10,205 nucleotides of DNA from Gammaproteobacteria bacterium (lineage in GTDB: Bacteria; Pseudomonadota; Gammaproteobacteria; Pseudomonadales; Pseudomonadaceae): assembly GCA_012513235.1 (NCBI GenBank), contig JAAZCO010000163.1, forward strand, positions 1 to 10,205. Reading direction: 5' to 3'. The notes under the pieces are model-generated. The model was not told where the DNA came from. It made no database searches and saw nothing but the letters and a program-made list of their open reading frames with translations. Numbering within the stretch: position 1 is the stretch's first letter; each line of letters opens with the position of its first letter. Below, one piece after another: positions 1 to 6,822 of this stretch. A program made the position numbers and the translations under genes.

Positions 1-1050
1 AATCAATGCGCTGCTGTTGGAGTCGGAAAGCACCACACTGATTTGCTCAGATGACGTGGCGCTCAGTACGTCTAATAAGTAGGTGACGTTAAAGCCGATT
101 TCTAAACTGTCGCCACTGTAGTCAACACTGACTTCATCTTCTGCAACTTCTTGCTCTGGGTTATTGGCTTGAATTTTTAGTAAGCCCGACTCAAGCTGCC
201 AGCGAATCGCGCGGTATTTTTCATTGGATAAAATTGACGCACGACTCAACGCTTCACGTAAATTCTGGCGGTCAGCAATCACGGTTTTATTACCACCACG
301 TGGCAGTACGCGCTCGTAATCAGGGAACTTACCGTCGACTAATTTTGAGATAAAGGTGAACTCAGCAGTGGTTGCACGAATATAGTTGCTACCAAACACT
401 ACATCTACGTTGCTGGCGTCATCCGTCATTAAACGGGCTAATTCCAGCACACCTTTGCGTGGCACAATCACCTGGTGCTGAATGTCATCACTGATATTGG
501 CAGGGACTGAGCACAGTGCCAGACGGTGACCATCAGTGGCCACAGCGCGCAGCAAACCTTGCTTAGCTTCGAGCATTAAACCATTGAGGTAGTAACGTAC
601 ATCTTGTTGCGCCATAGCAAAGCTGGTGCGCTCGATTAAGCGACGTACATGGCCTTGTGACACAGTGAAGCTTAATGAGCCGGGTGTTTCTTCCGATGAT
701 GGGAAGTCAGCAGCGGGTAGCGTGGTTAAAGTAAAGCGGCTACGCCCTGCTCTAATCATTACTTTTTGGTCATCAACTTTAAAATCAATCATGGATTCTG
801 CAGGTAAATTTTTGCAGATATCCATGAGTTTGCGCGCAGGCACAGTAATTTCGCCAGGCTGTGCTGGTTCATCTAAAGTGATACGCGCAACCAGTTCAAC
901 TTCGGTGTCGGTACCTGTCATTGCTAAGCTCTGGCCATCAATAACGAGCAGTACGTTAGATAACACAGGCATGGTTTGCTTGCGTTCAACAACGCCGGCC
1001 ACGAGTTGCAGCGGCTTTAATAAGGCTTCGCGTTGGATAGTGAAGTGCAT
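1..1050 (-). CDS. dnaN: DNA polymerase III beta subunit (sliding clamp), C-terminus cut by window start
   Basis: This encodes the ring-shaped clamp that encircles DNA and tethers DNA polymerase III and other replication and repair factors. Reading the minus strand from the ATG at 1050 gives 350 uninterrupted codons to the window edge, beginning MHFTIQREALLKPLQLVAGV, the typical clamp N-terminus. Further family signatures are visible: VLSNVLLVIDG, the TDTEVEL stretch, ATDGHRLALC near the middle, and FPDYERVLPR in domain 3. By recalled comparison with E. coli beta, about 17 C-terminal residues are missing, including the usual PMRL-like end. An AAGGA ribosome site sits about 7 bases upstream. 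The gene follows dnaA by 32 bp with no terminator between, so the two are probably co-transcribed; recF and gyrB would be expected beyond the left edge. Identity is near certain. Confidence 0.97.
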   Translation of the reverse strand, partial: MHFTIQREALLKPLQLVAGVVERKQTMPVLSNVLLVIDGQSLAMTGTDTEVELVARITLDEPAQPGEITVPARKLMDICKNLPAESMIDFKVDDQKVMIRAGRSRFTLTTLPAADFPSSEETPGSLSFTVSQGHVRRLIERTSFAMAQQDVRYYLNGLMLEAKQGLLRAVATDGHRLALCSVPANISDDIQHQVIVPRKGVLELARLMTDDASNVDVVFGSNYIRATTAEFTFISKLVDGKFPDYERVLPRGGNKTVIADRQNLREALSRASILSNEKYRAIRWQLESGLLKIQANNPEQEVAEDEVSVDYSGDSLEIGFNVTYLLDVLSATSSEQISVVLSDSNSSALI

Positions 1051-1082
1051 GGTTAGTCCTTGCTTAAAAGTGCTGGCACTGC

Positions 1083-2576
1083 TTATGTGGTTAACGTGCG
1101 CAGTAGGTTTTTATAATCTTCGCGGATATCTGCATCGGTTTCACTGAGCTCGGCAATCTTGCGGCAAGCGTGCAATACCGTCGTATGGTCGCGACCACCA
1201 AAGGCGTCACCAATTTCAGGCAAGCTATGGTTAGTGATCTCTTTCGACAGAGCCATGGCCACTTGGCGTGGACGCGCTACTGAACGCGAACGACGCTTGG
1301 ATAAGATATCGGAAATTTTAATTTTGTAATATTCAGCGACAGTGCGCTGGATATTATCAATACTGACAAGTTTATCTTGCAGTGCTAACAAGTCTTTTAG
1401 AGACTCGCGAATTAATTCAACGGTGATCGGCTCGTTAGTAAAGTGCGAGTGCGCAATCACTCGTTTTAATGCACCTTCTAACTCACGTACGTTGGAGCGG
1501 ATGCGTTGAGCAATAAAGAAGGCGCAATCGTGTGACAATTGCACCCTGCTCTGCTCAGCTTTCTTCATCAGAATAGCAACACGCGTTTCTAACTCAGGCG
1601 GCTCAACTGCAACAGTTAAACCCCAGCCAAAACGTGATTTTAAGCGTTCTTCCAGACCGTCAATTTCTTTTGGATAACGGTCACTGGTCAAAATAACTTG
1701 TTGGTTACCTTCAAGCAGTGCGTTAAAGGTATGGAAGAATTCTTCTTGTGAACGCTCTTTTTTAGCAAAAAACTGTATGTCATCAATTAATAATGCATCA
1801 ACTGAACGATAGTAGTTTTTAAACTCGTTAATTGCGTTGTTCTGCAGAGCCCGGACCATATCGGCAACAAAACGCTCAGAGTGTAAATAAATCACTTTGG
1901 CGTTAGGATTCTTCTGCAGTAAATGATTACCAACCGCATGCATCAAGTGTGTCTTACCTAAACCGACACCGCCGTATAAAAATAGCGGGTTGTAGCCATG
2001 CTTAGGGTTATCAGCCACTTGCCATGCTGCAGCACGTGCGAGTTGGTTGGATTTACCTTCAACAAAACTGTCAAAAGTAAAAGAACGATTGAGTGCGCTG
2101 ACGTGTTTAATTGTACCTGCACCTTTGGCTGGTGAAGGTACATTACGCTCAACACTGATACTTGCTGGACTATTGCCCTGTGCAGACACATGCGCAGCGG
2201 GTTGCTGGGTTGGCATCGGTTGAATGGGTAGTGGCGCTTGATAAGGCTCTGGTGCGCTGACCGGCGCGCTGGCAACGGGTGTTGCTACAGGAGCAGGTTG
2301 CGCTGGACTGTTGATGCTGGTGCGTGTTTTAGCCTTGCTACCAATTAATAAAGCAATAGACGGAGCTTGACCGTTATTACGCTCGGCCATCAGCTCGAGT
2401 AAACGGTTGATATATTTATCGTTGACCCAATCTAATACAAAGCGGTTGGGAGCGAAGATATGCAGCTCATCACCAACGGCTTCAACTTGTAATGGACGGA
2501 TCCAGGTGTTGAAATGCTGAGCCGGCAGTTCATCGCGTAAAAAGTCGACAGACTGTAGCCAAAGTTCGACAGACAC
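1083..2576 (-). CDS. dnaA: Chromosomal replication initiator protein DnaA
   Basis: DnaA is the ATP-dependent initiator that binds 9-mer DnaA boxes and opens the origin. The 497-residue product has all four domains. Domain I (about 1-85) starts MSVELWLQSVDFLRDELPAQ. The domain II linker (about 86-155) is rich in Pro, Ala and Gln. The AAA+ domain III has Walker A GGVGLGKTH (202-210), Walker B LLIDDIQFF (262-270), sensor 1 around ILTSDR (295-300), box VII RLKSRF (311-316, arginine finger) and sensor 2 NVRELEGAL (362-370). Domain IV carries the DNA-binding signature GRDHTTVLHACRKI (461-474). The start is GTG, preceded by GAGGGA at a 5-base spacing, and matches the family N-terminus. dnaN follows downstream. 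A DnaA box upstream suggests autoregulation. The unusual point is the upstream neighbour, a DUF3301 gene and ppx where rpmH is expected in pseudomonads. Confidence 0.98.
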   Translation of the reverse strand: MSVELWLQSVDFLRDELPAQHFNTWIRPLQVEAVGDELHIFAPNRFVLDWVNDKYINRLLELMAERNNGQAPSIALLIGSKAKTRTSINSPAQPAPVATPVASAPVSAPEPYQAPLPIQPMPTQQPAAHVSAQGNSPASISVERNVPSPAKGAGTIKHVSALNRSFTFDSFVEGKSNQLARAAAWQVADNPKHGYNPLFLYGGVGLGKTHLMHAVGNHLLQKNPNAKVIYLHSERFVADMVRALQNNAINEFKNYYRSVDALLIDDIQFFAKKERSQEEFFHTFNALLEGNQQVILTSDRYPKEIDGLEERLKSRFGWGLTVAVEPPELETRVAILMKKAEQSRVQLSHDCAFFIAQRIRSNVRELEGALKRVIAHSHFTNEPITVELIRESLKDLLALQDKLVSIDNIQRTVAEYYKIKISDILSKRRSRSVARPRQVAMALSKEITNHSLPEIGDAFGGRDHTTVLHACRKIAELSETDADIREDYKNLLRTLTT

Positions 2577-2614
2577 AGAGATCCCTCAAGTAAAACGTGG
2601 AATAACAATCTGCT

Positions 2615-2643
2615 ATTGTAACGCCCAGCAGCAAAGTTATCCA
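2615..2643 (-). promoter_or_regulatory. Predicted dnaA sigma-70 promoter
   Basis: On the minus strand, TGGATA (2643-2638) and TACAAT (2620-2615) are separated by 17 bases. The -10 matches consensus at five of six positions and the -35 at four of six. The elements lie about 40-65 bp ahead of the dnaA GTG. The -35 lies inside the DnaA box, so bound DnaA would exclude RNA polymerase. This is a prediction by eye only. Confidence 0.5.
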
Positions 2644-2645
2644 CA
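2637..2645 (+). promoter_or_regulatory. DnaA box (perfect consensus 9-mer)
   Basis: TTATCCACA, the exact high-affinity DnaA binding consensus, lies 60 bp upstream of the dnaA start and overlaps the predicted -35. It is the only perfect copy I found here. One box suits autoregulation of dnaA; a chromosomal origin normally has several boxes plus an AT-rich unwinding element. Confidence 0.8.
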
Positions 2646-2721
2646 GGCTGGTAAAAAAACTACCAAAGCTGCTAAGGCCTGTAATGTCATAGCCGAGGGC
2701 ATGCGGCAGTGGCTTAAACGA

Positions 2722-2727
2722 TATAAT
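2722..2727 (+). promoter_or_regulatory. Possible -10 element for the DUF3301 gene
   Basis: A perfect TATAAT hexamer sits 13 bases before the preferred ATG at 2741. Transcription would begin near 2734, giving a leader of only about 7 bases. No good -35 is visible at 16-18 bases upstream, so this may be chance. Confidence 0.25.
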
Positions 2728-2740
2728 CAGAGTGATAAAT

Positions 2741-3178
2741 ATGATAACACTGGGTGAGTTGTTTGCTTGGTTATTGGTGGGGCTGGCCATTGCGTGGTTC
2801 TGGCGCGGGCATGGTGTGCGTGAGCGCGCGTTACTTTTTGCGCGTCAACATTGTAAGGCGGCTGGCGTACAGTTACTCGATGGTAATGTGGCGCTCAAAG
2901 GTTGGCGCATTATTGAAGATGGCAAAGGTCAAAAACGTTTAGCACGCCTGTATAACTTTGAGTTTACCGTGACCAGTCATGAGCGCTTAAGTGGAACTGT
3001 AGCGATGTTTGGTCGTTTTTTAGCCAAAATTGAGATGCAAGCCTATCCCATGACCGATAGCAGCGAAAGTGGTGATGCGGCAGTGGTTGAGCATTGTACG
3101 CCGCAGCAAAGGCCTACCAGCGAAAATAATGTTATTGAATTGCAACATTGGCAAAAAACCAATAAACGCTCAGACTAA
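2741..3178 (+). CDS. DUF3301 family membrane-anchored protein, function unknown
   Basis: The product has 145 residues from the ATG at 2741. A GTG at 2732 would add three residues but has no ribosome site; GAG at 2730-2732 within CAGAGTG is a modest site for the ATG. Residues 5-21 form one hydrophobic helix (LFAWLLVGLAIAWFW core), followed by RGHGVRERA, so a single N-terminal anchor with a cytoplasmic body is likely. The segment ARQHCKAAGVQLLDGNVAL (34-52), then LARLYNFEFT and a GRFLAKIEMQAYPM stretch, match my recollection of the DUF3301 family. The last 40 residues are polar and look disordered. No catalytic motif is seen and no function is known to me. The gene is divergent from dnaA and converges on ppx. 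Confidence 0.8.
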   Translation: MITLGELFAWLLVGLAIAWFWRGHGVRERALLFARQHCKAAGVQLLDGNVALKGWRIIEDGKGQKRLARLYNFEFTVTSHERLSGTVAMFGRFLAKIEMQAYPMTDSSESGDAAVVEHCTPQQRPTSENNVIELQHWQKTNKRSD

Positions 3179-3208
3179 AGCGACTTTAAAGACTAACTTT
3201 AAAGCGCT
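3179..3208. terminator. Bulged inverted repeat between convergent DUF3301 gene and ppx (candidate bidirectional terminator)
   Basis: AGCG-A-CTTTAAAG (3179-3191) pairs with CTTTAAAGCGCT (3197-3208), giving 12 pairs with a single bulged A and a 5-base ACTAA loop. It lies immediately after the DUF3301 stop and before the ppx stop, where a shared terminator would be expected. The T-tracts on both sides are short (ATTTG on plus, TTTAG on minus), so intrinsic termination would be modest. Confidence 0.5.
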
Positions 3209-3226
3209 CGATTTGTTGAGTTGCAG

Positions 3227-4729
3227 TTACTCAGCTTCTAAAGTGAAGCCAATGCGCTGCAGCCAGCCGGCTTCTTTTTGAAAGTCAGCCAAGGTCAGTG
3301 GATTATTATCCAGCCAGTTTTCTGCAAAGCGAATATGTAAGCTGTTTTGTGCTGCGACTAATTGCAATTGCGGTACTTCTTGAGTGCCGCGAATATGGTG
3401 CAGTAAAATCGCAAAGCGCAATAAAATACACAAGCGTAATAGCTGCTGCCCTTCTTCACCAAACTCAATAAAGCGCTCTTTAGGGATATTGCGACGGTGG
3501 CCGCGCACTAATAAGGCCAGCATTTGTTGATCTTGGCGGGAGAATCCAGATAAATCTGAATGCTCAACCAAATAAGCACCGTGTTTATGGAAGTGGTAAT
3601 GGGCAATATCTAAACCGACTTCATGGACACGGGCTGCCCAGCTGAGCATATCGCTGTGCCAGTCTTCATTGAGTTGCCAAGCCTCAGCCACTTGCTCTAG
3701 TGCTTCTAGTGCTTTGCATTCAACTTTTTGAGCGTGCTCAAAGTCAACGTGACTGCGTTCCATCAGTGCGTGAATTGAGCGCTCACGCACGTCCTCATGT
3801 TGGTGGCGACCCAGTAAGTCGTAGAGCACACCTTCACGTAAGGCACCATCACAAGGAGCAATTTGCTCTAGATCTAAAGCATCAAAGATCGCTTCAATAA
3901 TAGCTAAACCTGCAGGTAAAATGGCACTGCGTTCAGGTTTTACACCGGCTATTTCAATTTTATCGATTTCGCCCAGTTTGAATAAAGTACGCTTGAGCCA
4001 AACCAGCCCTGCTTTGTTAATTTCACCACTGCTTAAACCCGCCGCACCAATTGCTTGCGCGACTGAGCGGATAGTGCCTGATGCGCCTACGGTATCTTGC
4101 CAGCCCATACGACGCAGGCTCTGTTCCAGTTCCATTAATTCTAAGCGCGCTGCGGTATAGGCTTGTGCGTAACGTGCAGGAGTGATTTTGCCGTCTTTAA
4201 AAAAGCGCTGAGTAAAACTGACGCAACCCATTTGTAGGCTGCCCCGCAGTTGCGATTCAAATTGTTGGCCAATAATAAATTCGGTACTACCACCGCCAAT
4301 ATCGATGACTAAACGTTTACCTGGTGCGTCAGCTAAGGTGTGTGACACGCCAAGATAAATCAGACGAGCTTCTTCACGACCCGAAATCACATCAACGTCG
4401 TGCCCTAAAATCTCTTCTGCACGCTCAATAAAGGCCTGACGGTTATGTGCGACACGTAGCGAACTGGTGCCAACAACACGTACTGCGCCTTCAGGTAAGC
4501 CGTGAATCAATTGGGCAAAGCGACGCAGGCAGTCTAGGCCGCGCTCAATGGCGTCGTCCTGTAACTGCAAGTCAGCTGTAATACCAGCAGCCAACTGCAC
4601 CTTCTCACCAATGCGTTCAAGGATTCGAATTTCCCGCTGATCTGTTTTAGCCAGCACCATATGAAAGCTATTGGAGCCAAGATCAATTGCAGCAATCAGG
4701 GGGAAGTGTTTGGGCGCAGAGTTGGGCAT
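3227..4729 (-). CDS. ppx: Exopolyphosphatase (Ppx/GppA family)
   Basis: This cytoplasmic enzyme removes terminal phosphates from inorganic polyphosphate. The 500-residue product is the usual length for Pseudomonas Ppx. The sugar kinase/actin-fold half carries the first phosphate motif AAIDLGSNSFHMVLA (13-27), a conserved glutamate region GREEARLIY (117-125), the second phosphate motif IDIGGGSTEF (142-151) and GASGTIRSVAQA (215-226). The C-terminal half is HD-like helical, with WAARVHEVGLDIAHYHFHKH (364-383) and LLVRGHRR (406-413). The ATG at 4729 gives a normal N-terminus, though the ribosome site is weak (TGGA). GppA is the main alternative, but the length and trxA/rho neighbourhood favour Ppx. 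It is divergent from trxA. The 3' neighbour is the DUF3301 gene rather than ppk, which in Pseudomonas usually lies convergent to ppx. Confidence 0.93.
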   Translation of the reverse strand: MPNSAPKHFPLIAAIDLGSNSFHMVLAKTDQREIRILERIGEKVQLAAGITADLQLQDDAIERGLDCLRRFAQLIHGLPEGAVRVVGTSSLRVAHNRQAFIERAEEILGHDVDVISGREEARLIYLGVSHTLADAPGKRLVIDIGGGSTEFIIGQQFESQLRGSLQMGCVSFTQRFFKDGKITPARYAQAYTAARLELMELEQSLRRMGWQDTVGASGTIRSVAQAIGAAGLSSGEINKAGLVWLKRTLFKLGEIDKIEIAGVKPERSAILPAGLAIIEAIFDALDLEQIAPCDGALREGVLYDLLGRHQHEDVRERSIHALMERSHVDFEHAQKVECKALEALEQVAEAWQLNEDWHSDMLSWAARVHEVGLDIAHYHFHKHGAYLVEHSDLSGFSRQDQQMLALLVRGHRRNIPKERFIEFGEEGQQLLRLCILLRFAILLHHIRGTQEVPQLQLVAAQNSLHIRFAENWLDNNPLTLADFQKEAGWLQRIGFTLEAE

Positions 4730-4793
4730 GCCGCTATTCCAGAAAAATAATACTGCTATCGTGCCATGCTACGACGCATTCGCCAATTTAAAT

Positions 4794-4808
4794 CACCTCA
4801 TCAAGGTG
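4794..4808. repeat. Short inverted repeat in the ppx-trxA divergent intergenic region
   Basis: CACCT (4794-4798) and AGGTG (4804-4808) are separated by CATCA. This could be a small operator or a hairpin in the ppx leader, or it could be chance. The rest of the 192-bp divergent region is AT-rich with no recognised binding sites. Confidence 0.2.
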
Positions 4809-4873
4809 CAAAGTAAAGCCGTAAAGAAAAATACAGTAACGCAATGCTGCTTTCGTTAAAGGTTAAGGCAGGC

Positions 4874-4879
4874 TATGAT
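4874..4879 (+). promoter_or_regulatory. Candidate -10 element of the trxA promoter
   Basis: TATGAT (five of six to TATAAT) lies 43-48 bases before the trxA ATG, a reasonable leader length. No good -35 is visible 16-18 bases upstream, so the call is weak. Confidence 0.3.
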
Positions 4880-4921
4880 TATTAGTACGTTAATTAATAT
4901 CAACCTTTACGGAGAGGTTTC

Positions 4922-5248
4922 ATGAGCGATAACATTACTAATATCAGCGACTCAAGCTTTGACCAAGATGTATTGCAAGCTGACGGCCCTGTGCTGGTTG
5001 ACTACTGGGCAGAGTGGTGTGGTCCGTGCAAAATGATTGCACCGGTTTTGGCCGAAGTTGCAGTTGAGTTTGCCGGTAAAGTTAAAATCTGCAAATTGAA
5101 CATCGATGACAACCAAGCAACGCCACCTAAGTATGGTGTACGTGGCATTCCAACGCTGATGTTGTTTAAAAACGGTAACGTTGAAGCAACTAAAGTGGGT
5201 GCGTTATCAAAAAGCCAATTGGTTGCTTTTTTAGAAAGCCACATCTAA
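4922..5248 (+). CDS. trxA: Thioredoxin 1
   Basis: TrxA is the small cytoplasmic dithiol reductant kept reduced by thioredoxin reductase; it serves ribonucleotide reductase, sulfate assimilation and repair of oxidised proteins. The 108 residues match the standard length. The active site WCGPC is at 32-36, within DYWAEWCGPCKMIAPVL. The buried aspartate is D27, and the cis-proline is P77 in RGIPTLMLF. A strong GGAGAGG ribosome site lies about 4 bases ahead of the ATG. There is no signal peptide. The gene is divergent from ppx and 243 bp upstream of rho in the same direction, the standard Pseudomonas and enterobacterial trxA-rho order. No strong U-tailed terminator follows it, so some read-through into the rho leader is possible. 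Confidence 0.97.
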   Translation: MSDNITNISDSSFDQDVLQADGPVLVDYWAEWCGPCKMIAPVLAEVAVEFAGKVKICKLNIDDNQATPPKYGVRGIPTLMLFKNGNVEATKVGALSKSQLVAFLESHI

Positions 5249-5491
5249 TTGCTGCAACAATCGCTCTATACGCTCGCCTAGTGTGCATTTTCTTAATCTG
5301 CGCACTAGACGCACGCCTGCGCAAATGGTAGATTAAATTTCTGTAGCTTTACTGCGCTACAACTACAAGTTTGCATGCCGTCGCCGATCTCTTATGCGGC
5401 TTTGAACAAACAATCGATTGTTCTCCTCGCGGTACGCCTCCTAAGCCAAGCGCTTACTCATTTCTTCTAAATTAAATCATCGTCATTCCCT
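5249..5491 (+). promoter_or_regulatory. rho leader region (probable autoregulatory attenuation leader)
   Basis: In this 243-bp gap two hairpins are visible. One is CTAGTGTGC (5278-5286) with GCGCACTAG (5300-5308), one G-U pair, 13-base loop and no T-run. The other is TGTAGC (5342-5347) with GCTACA (5356-5361). The 14-bp palindrome AACAATCGATTGTT lies at 5409-5422. From 5421 to 5491 there are about 24 C and 8 G by hand count, the C-rich, G-poor composition typical of Rho utilisation sites. No Shine-Dalgarno sequence precedes the rho ATG. In E. coli, rho is known to attenuate its own transcription in its leader; the same here is inference from composition. Confidence 0.5.
5375..5470 (+). CDS. 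Possible rho leader peptide, 31 codons
   Basis: An ATG at 5375 opens 31 sense codons ending in TAA at 5468-5470, 21 bases before the rho ATG. The peptide starts MPSPISYAALNKQ and ends ALTHFF. No good ribosome site precedes it (only AAG in ACAAG). It sits where E. coli has the short rhoL leader ORF, but I see no clear sequence match. The C-rich presumed rut region lies inside it, so translating ribosomes could mask that region. A chance ORF of this length is quite possible. Confidence 0.25.
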   Translation: MPSPISYAALNKQSIVLLAVRLLSQALTHFF

Positions 5492-6754
5492 ATGAATCTG
5501 ACCGAATTAAAACAAAAACCCGTCGCTGAACTGCTTGAACTGGCTGAACAAATGGGCCTAGATAATATGGCTCGTTCACGCAAGCAGGATATTATTTTCT
5601 CACTCCTCAAGCGCCATGCGCGTGGCGGTGAAGAAATTTCTGGTGATGGCGTTCTCGAAATACTCCAAGATGGTTTTGGCTTTTTGCGCTCCGCAGACTC
5701 GTCATACCTTGCCGGCCCGGATGATATCTATGTATCGCCGAGCCAAATTCGCCGTTTTAACTTAAGAACGGGCGATAGCATTATGGGTAAAATTCGCCCA
5801 CCTAAAGAAGGCGAGCGTTACTTTGCTCTACTTAAGGTCGATGAAATTAACTACGACCGCCCAGAAAATGCGCGTAATAAAATTCTGTTTGAAAACCTCA
5901 CGCCGCTGTTTCCGACTAAACGTCTAAAAATGGAAATTGGTAATGGCTCCACTGAGGATTTAACCGGCCGTGTGATTGATTTAGCATCACCGATAGGTAA
6001 AGGTCAGCGTGGTTTAATTGTGGCACCGCCTAAAGCGGGTAAAACAATTATGCTGCAAAATATCGCGTCAAATATCACGCGTAATAACCCAGAGTGTCAT
6101 TTAATCGTTTTGCTGATTGATGAGCGCCCTGAAGAAGTGACCGAAATGCAGCGCACCGTGCGCGGTGAAGTGGTTGCTTCGACCTTTGATGAGCCACCGA
6201 CACGTCACGTGCAAGTGGCCGAAATGGTCATTGAAAAAGCTAAGCGTTTGGTTGAGCACAAAAAAGATGTGGTGATTCTGCTCGACTCTATTACGCGTTT
6301 AGCCCGTGCTTATAACACAGTGATTCCAAGCTCCGGCAAGGTACTCACCGGTGGTGTGGATGCGCATGCTCTTGAAAAGCCAAAGCGTTTCTTCGGTGCA
6401 GCACGTAATATCGAAGAAGGTGGTTCATTAACCATTATCGCAACCGCTTTAGTTGAGACCGGTTCGAAAATGGACGAAGTGATCTACGAAGAGTTTAAAG
6501 GTACCGGTAATATGGAGCTGCAACTTGAGCGCCGTATTGCTGAAAAACGTGTGTTCCCCGCGATCAATATCAACCGCTCGGGTACCCGTCGTGAAGAGTT
6601 ATTAACCAGCGAAGATGAACTGCAGCGCATGTGGATTTTGCGTAAATTGTTGCATCCTATGGATGAAACAGCAGCGATTGAGTTCTTGCTGGACAAGTTA
6701 AAAGACACGAAAACCAACGAAGAGTTTTTCATGTCGATGAAACGCAGCAAATAA
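5492..6754 (+). CDS. rho: Transcription termination factor Rho
   Basis: Rho is the hexameric RNA-dependent ATPase that pulls on nascent RNA at rut sites and releases RNA polymerase. The 420-residue length is typical. The N-terminal helical domain begins MNLTELKQKPVAELLELAEQ. The OB-fold RNA site has the RNP1-like GFGFLR (61-66) and YVSPSQIRRF (80-89). The RecA-type ATPase core has Walker A APPKAGKT (178-185), catalytic-loop IDERPEEVTEM (209-219), Walker B VILLDSITRL (261-270), Q-loop LTGGVDAHAL (285-294), R-loop EEFKGTGNMEL and arginine finger R366 in SGTRREEL. No inserted domain is present. The ATG lacks a Shine-Dalgarno sequence (pyrimidine-rich CATTCCCT precedes it), yet the N-terminus matches the family exactly. 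A strong hairpin follows before ubiD. Confidence 0.98.
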   Translation: MNLTELKQKPVAELLELAEQMGLDNMARSRKQDIIFSLLKRHARGGEEISGDGVLEILQDGFGFLRSADSSYLAGPDDIYVSPSQIRRFNLRTGDSIMGKIRPPKEGERYFALLKVDEINYDRPENARNKILFENLTPLFPTKRLKMEIGNGSTEDLTGRVIDLASPIGKGQRGLIVAPPKAGKTIMLQNIASNITRNNPECHLIVLLIDERPEEVTEMQRTVRGEVVASTFDEPPTRHVQVAEMVIEKAKRLVEHKKDVVILLDSITRLARAYNTVIPSSGKVLTGGVDAHALEKPKRFFGAARNIEEGGSLTIIATALVETGSKMDEVIYEEFKGTGNMELQLERRIAEKRVFPAININRSGTRREELLTSEDELQRMWILRKLLHPMDETAAIEFLLDKLKDTKTNEEFFMSMKRSK

Positions 6755-6770
6755 CCCTCGTTTAGTACTA

Positions 6771-6802
6771 CAAGCGCTGAGTGCTTAGCCGCTCAGCGCT
6801 TG
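6771..6802 (+). terminator. Perfect 11-bp inverted repeat between rho and ubiD, no U-tract
   Basis: CAAGCGCTGAG (6771-6781) and CTCAGCGCTTG (6792-6802) flank the 10-base loop TGCTTAGCCG. The hairpin lies 16 bases after the rho stop and ends 20 bases before the ubiD ATG. No T-run follows on either strand, so it is not a classic intrinsic terminator. It may be an RNA-stability or processing element, a weak terminator, or a structure that affects ubiD translation. Confidence 0.6.
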
Positions 6803-6822
6803 ATCTGCTACGGACATACATC

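Noticed and set aside
1086..1094. One-mismatch DnaA box (TTAACCACA on minus) at the 3' end of dnaA
   Set aside because: It encodes the last dnaA codons, has a mismatch in the core and stands alone; chance is likely.
626..1147. Long plus-strand ORF opposite dnaN
   Set aside because: It lies antisense to the clear dnaN frame, with no family resemblance or ribosome site; it is a shadow ORF.
2649..2665. TGGTA / TACCA stem around an A-tract upstream of dnaA
   Set aside because: The stem is only five pairs and the A/T tract is in the loop, so it is not a terminator; at most an AT-rich spacer.
5278..5308. Hairpin after trxA as an intrinsic terminator
   Set aside because: The 13-base loop and absence of a following T-run argue against intrinsic termination; it is treated as part of the rho leader instead.
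6781..6822. GTG-initiated 14-residue N-terminal extension of UbiD
   Set aside because: It falls inside the rho-ubiD hairpin and has no family counterpart; the ATG at 6823 fits better.
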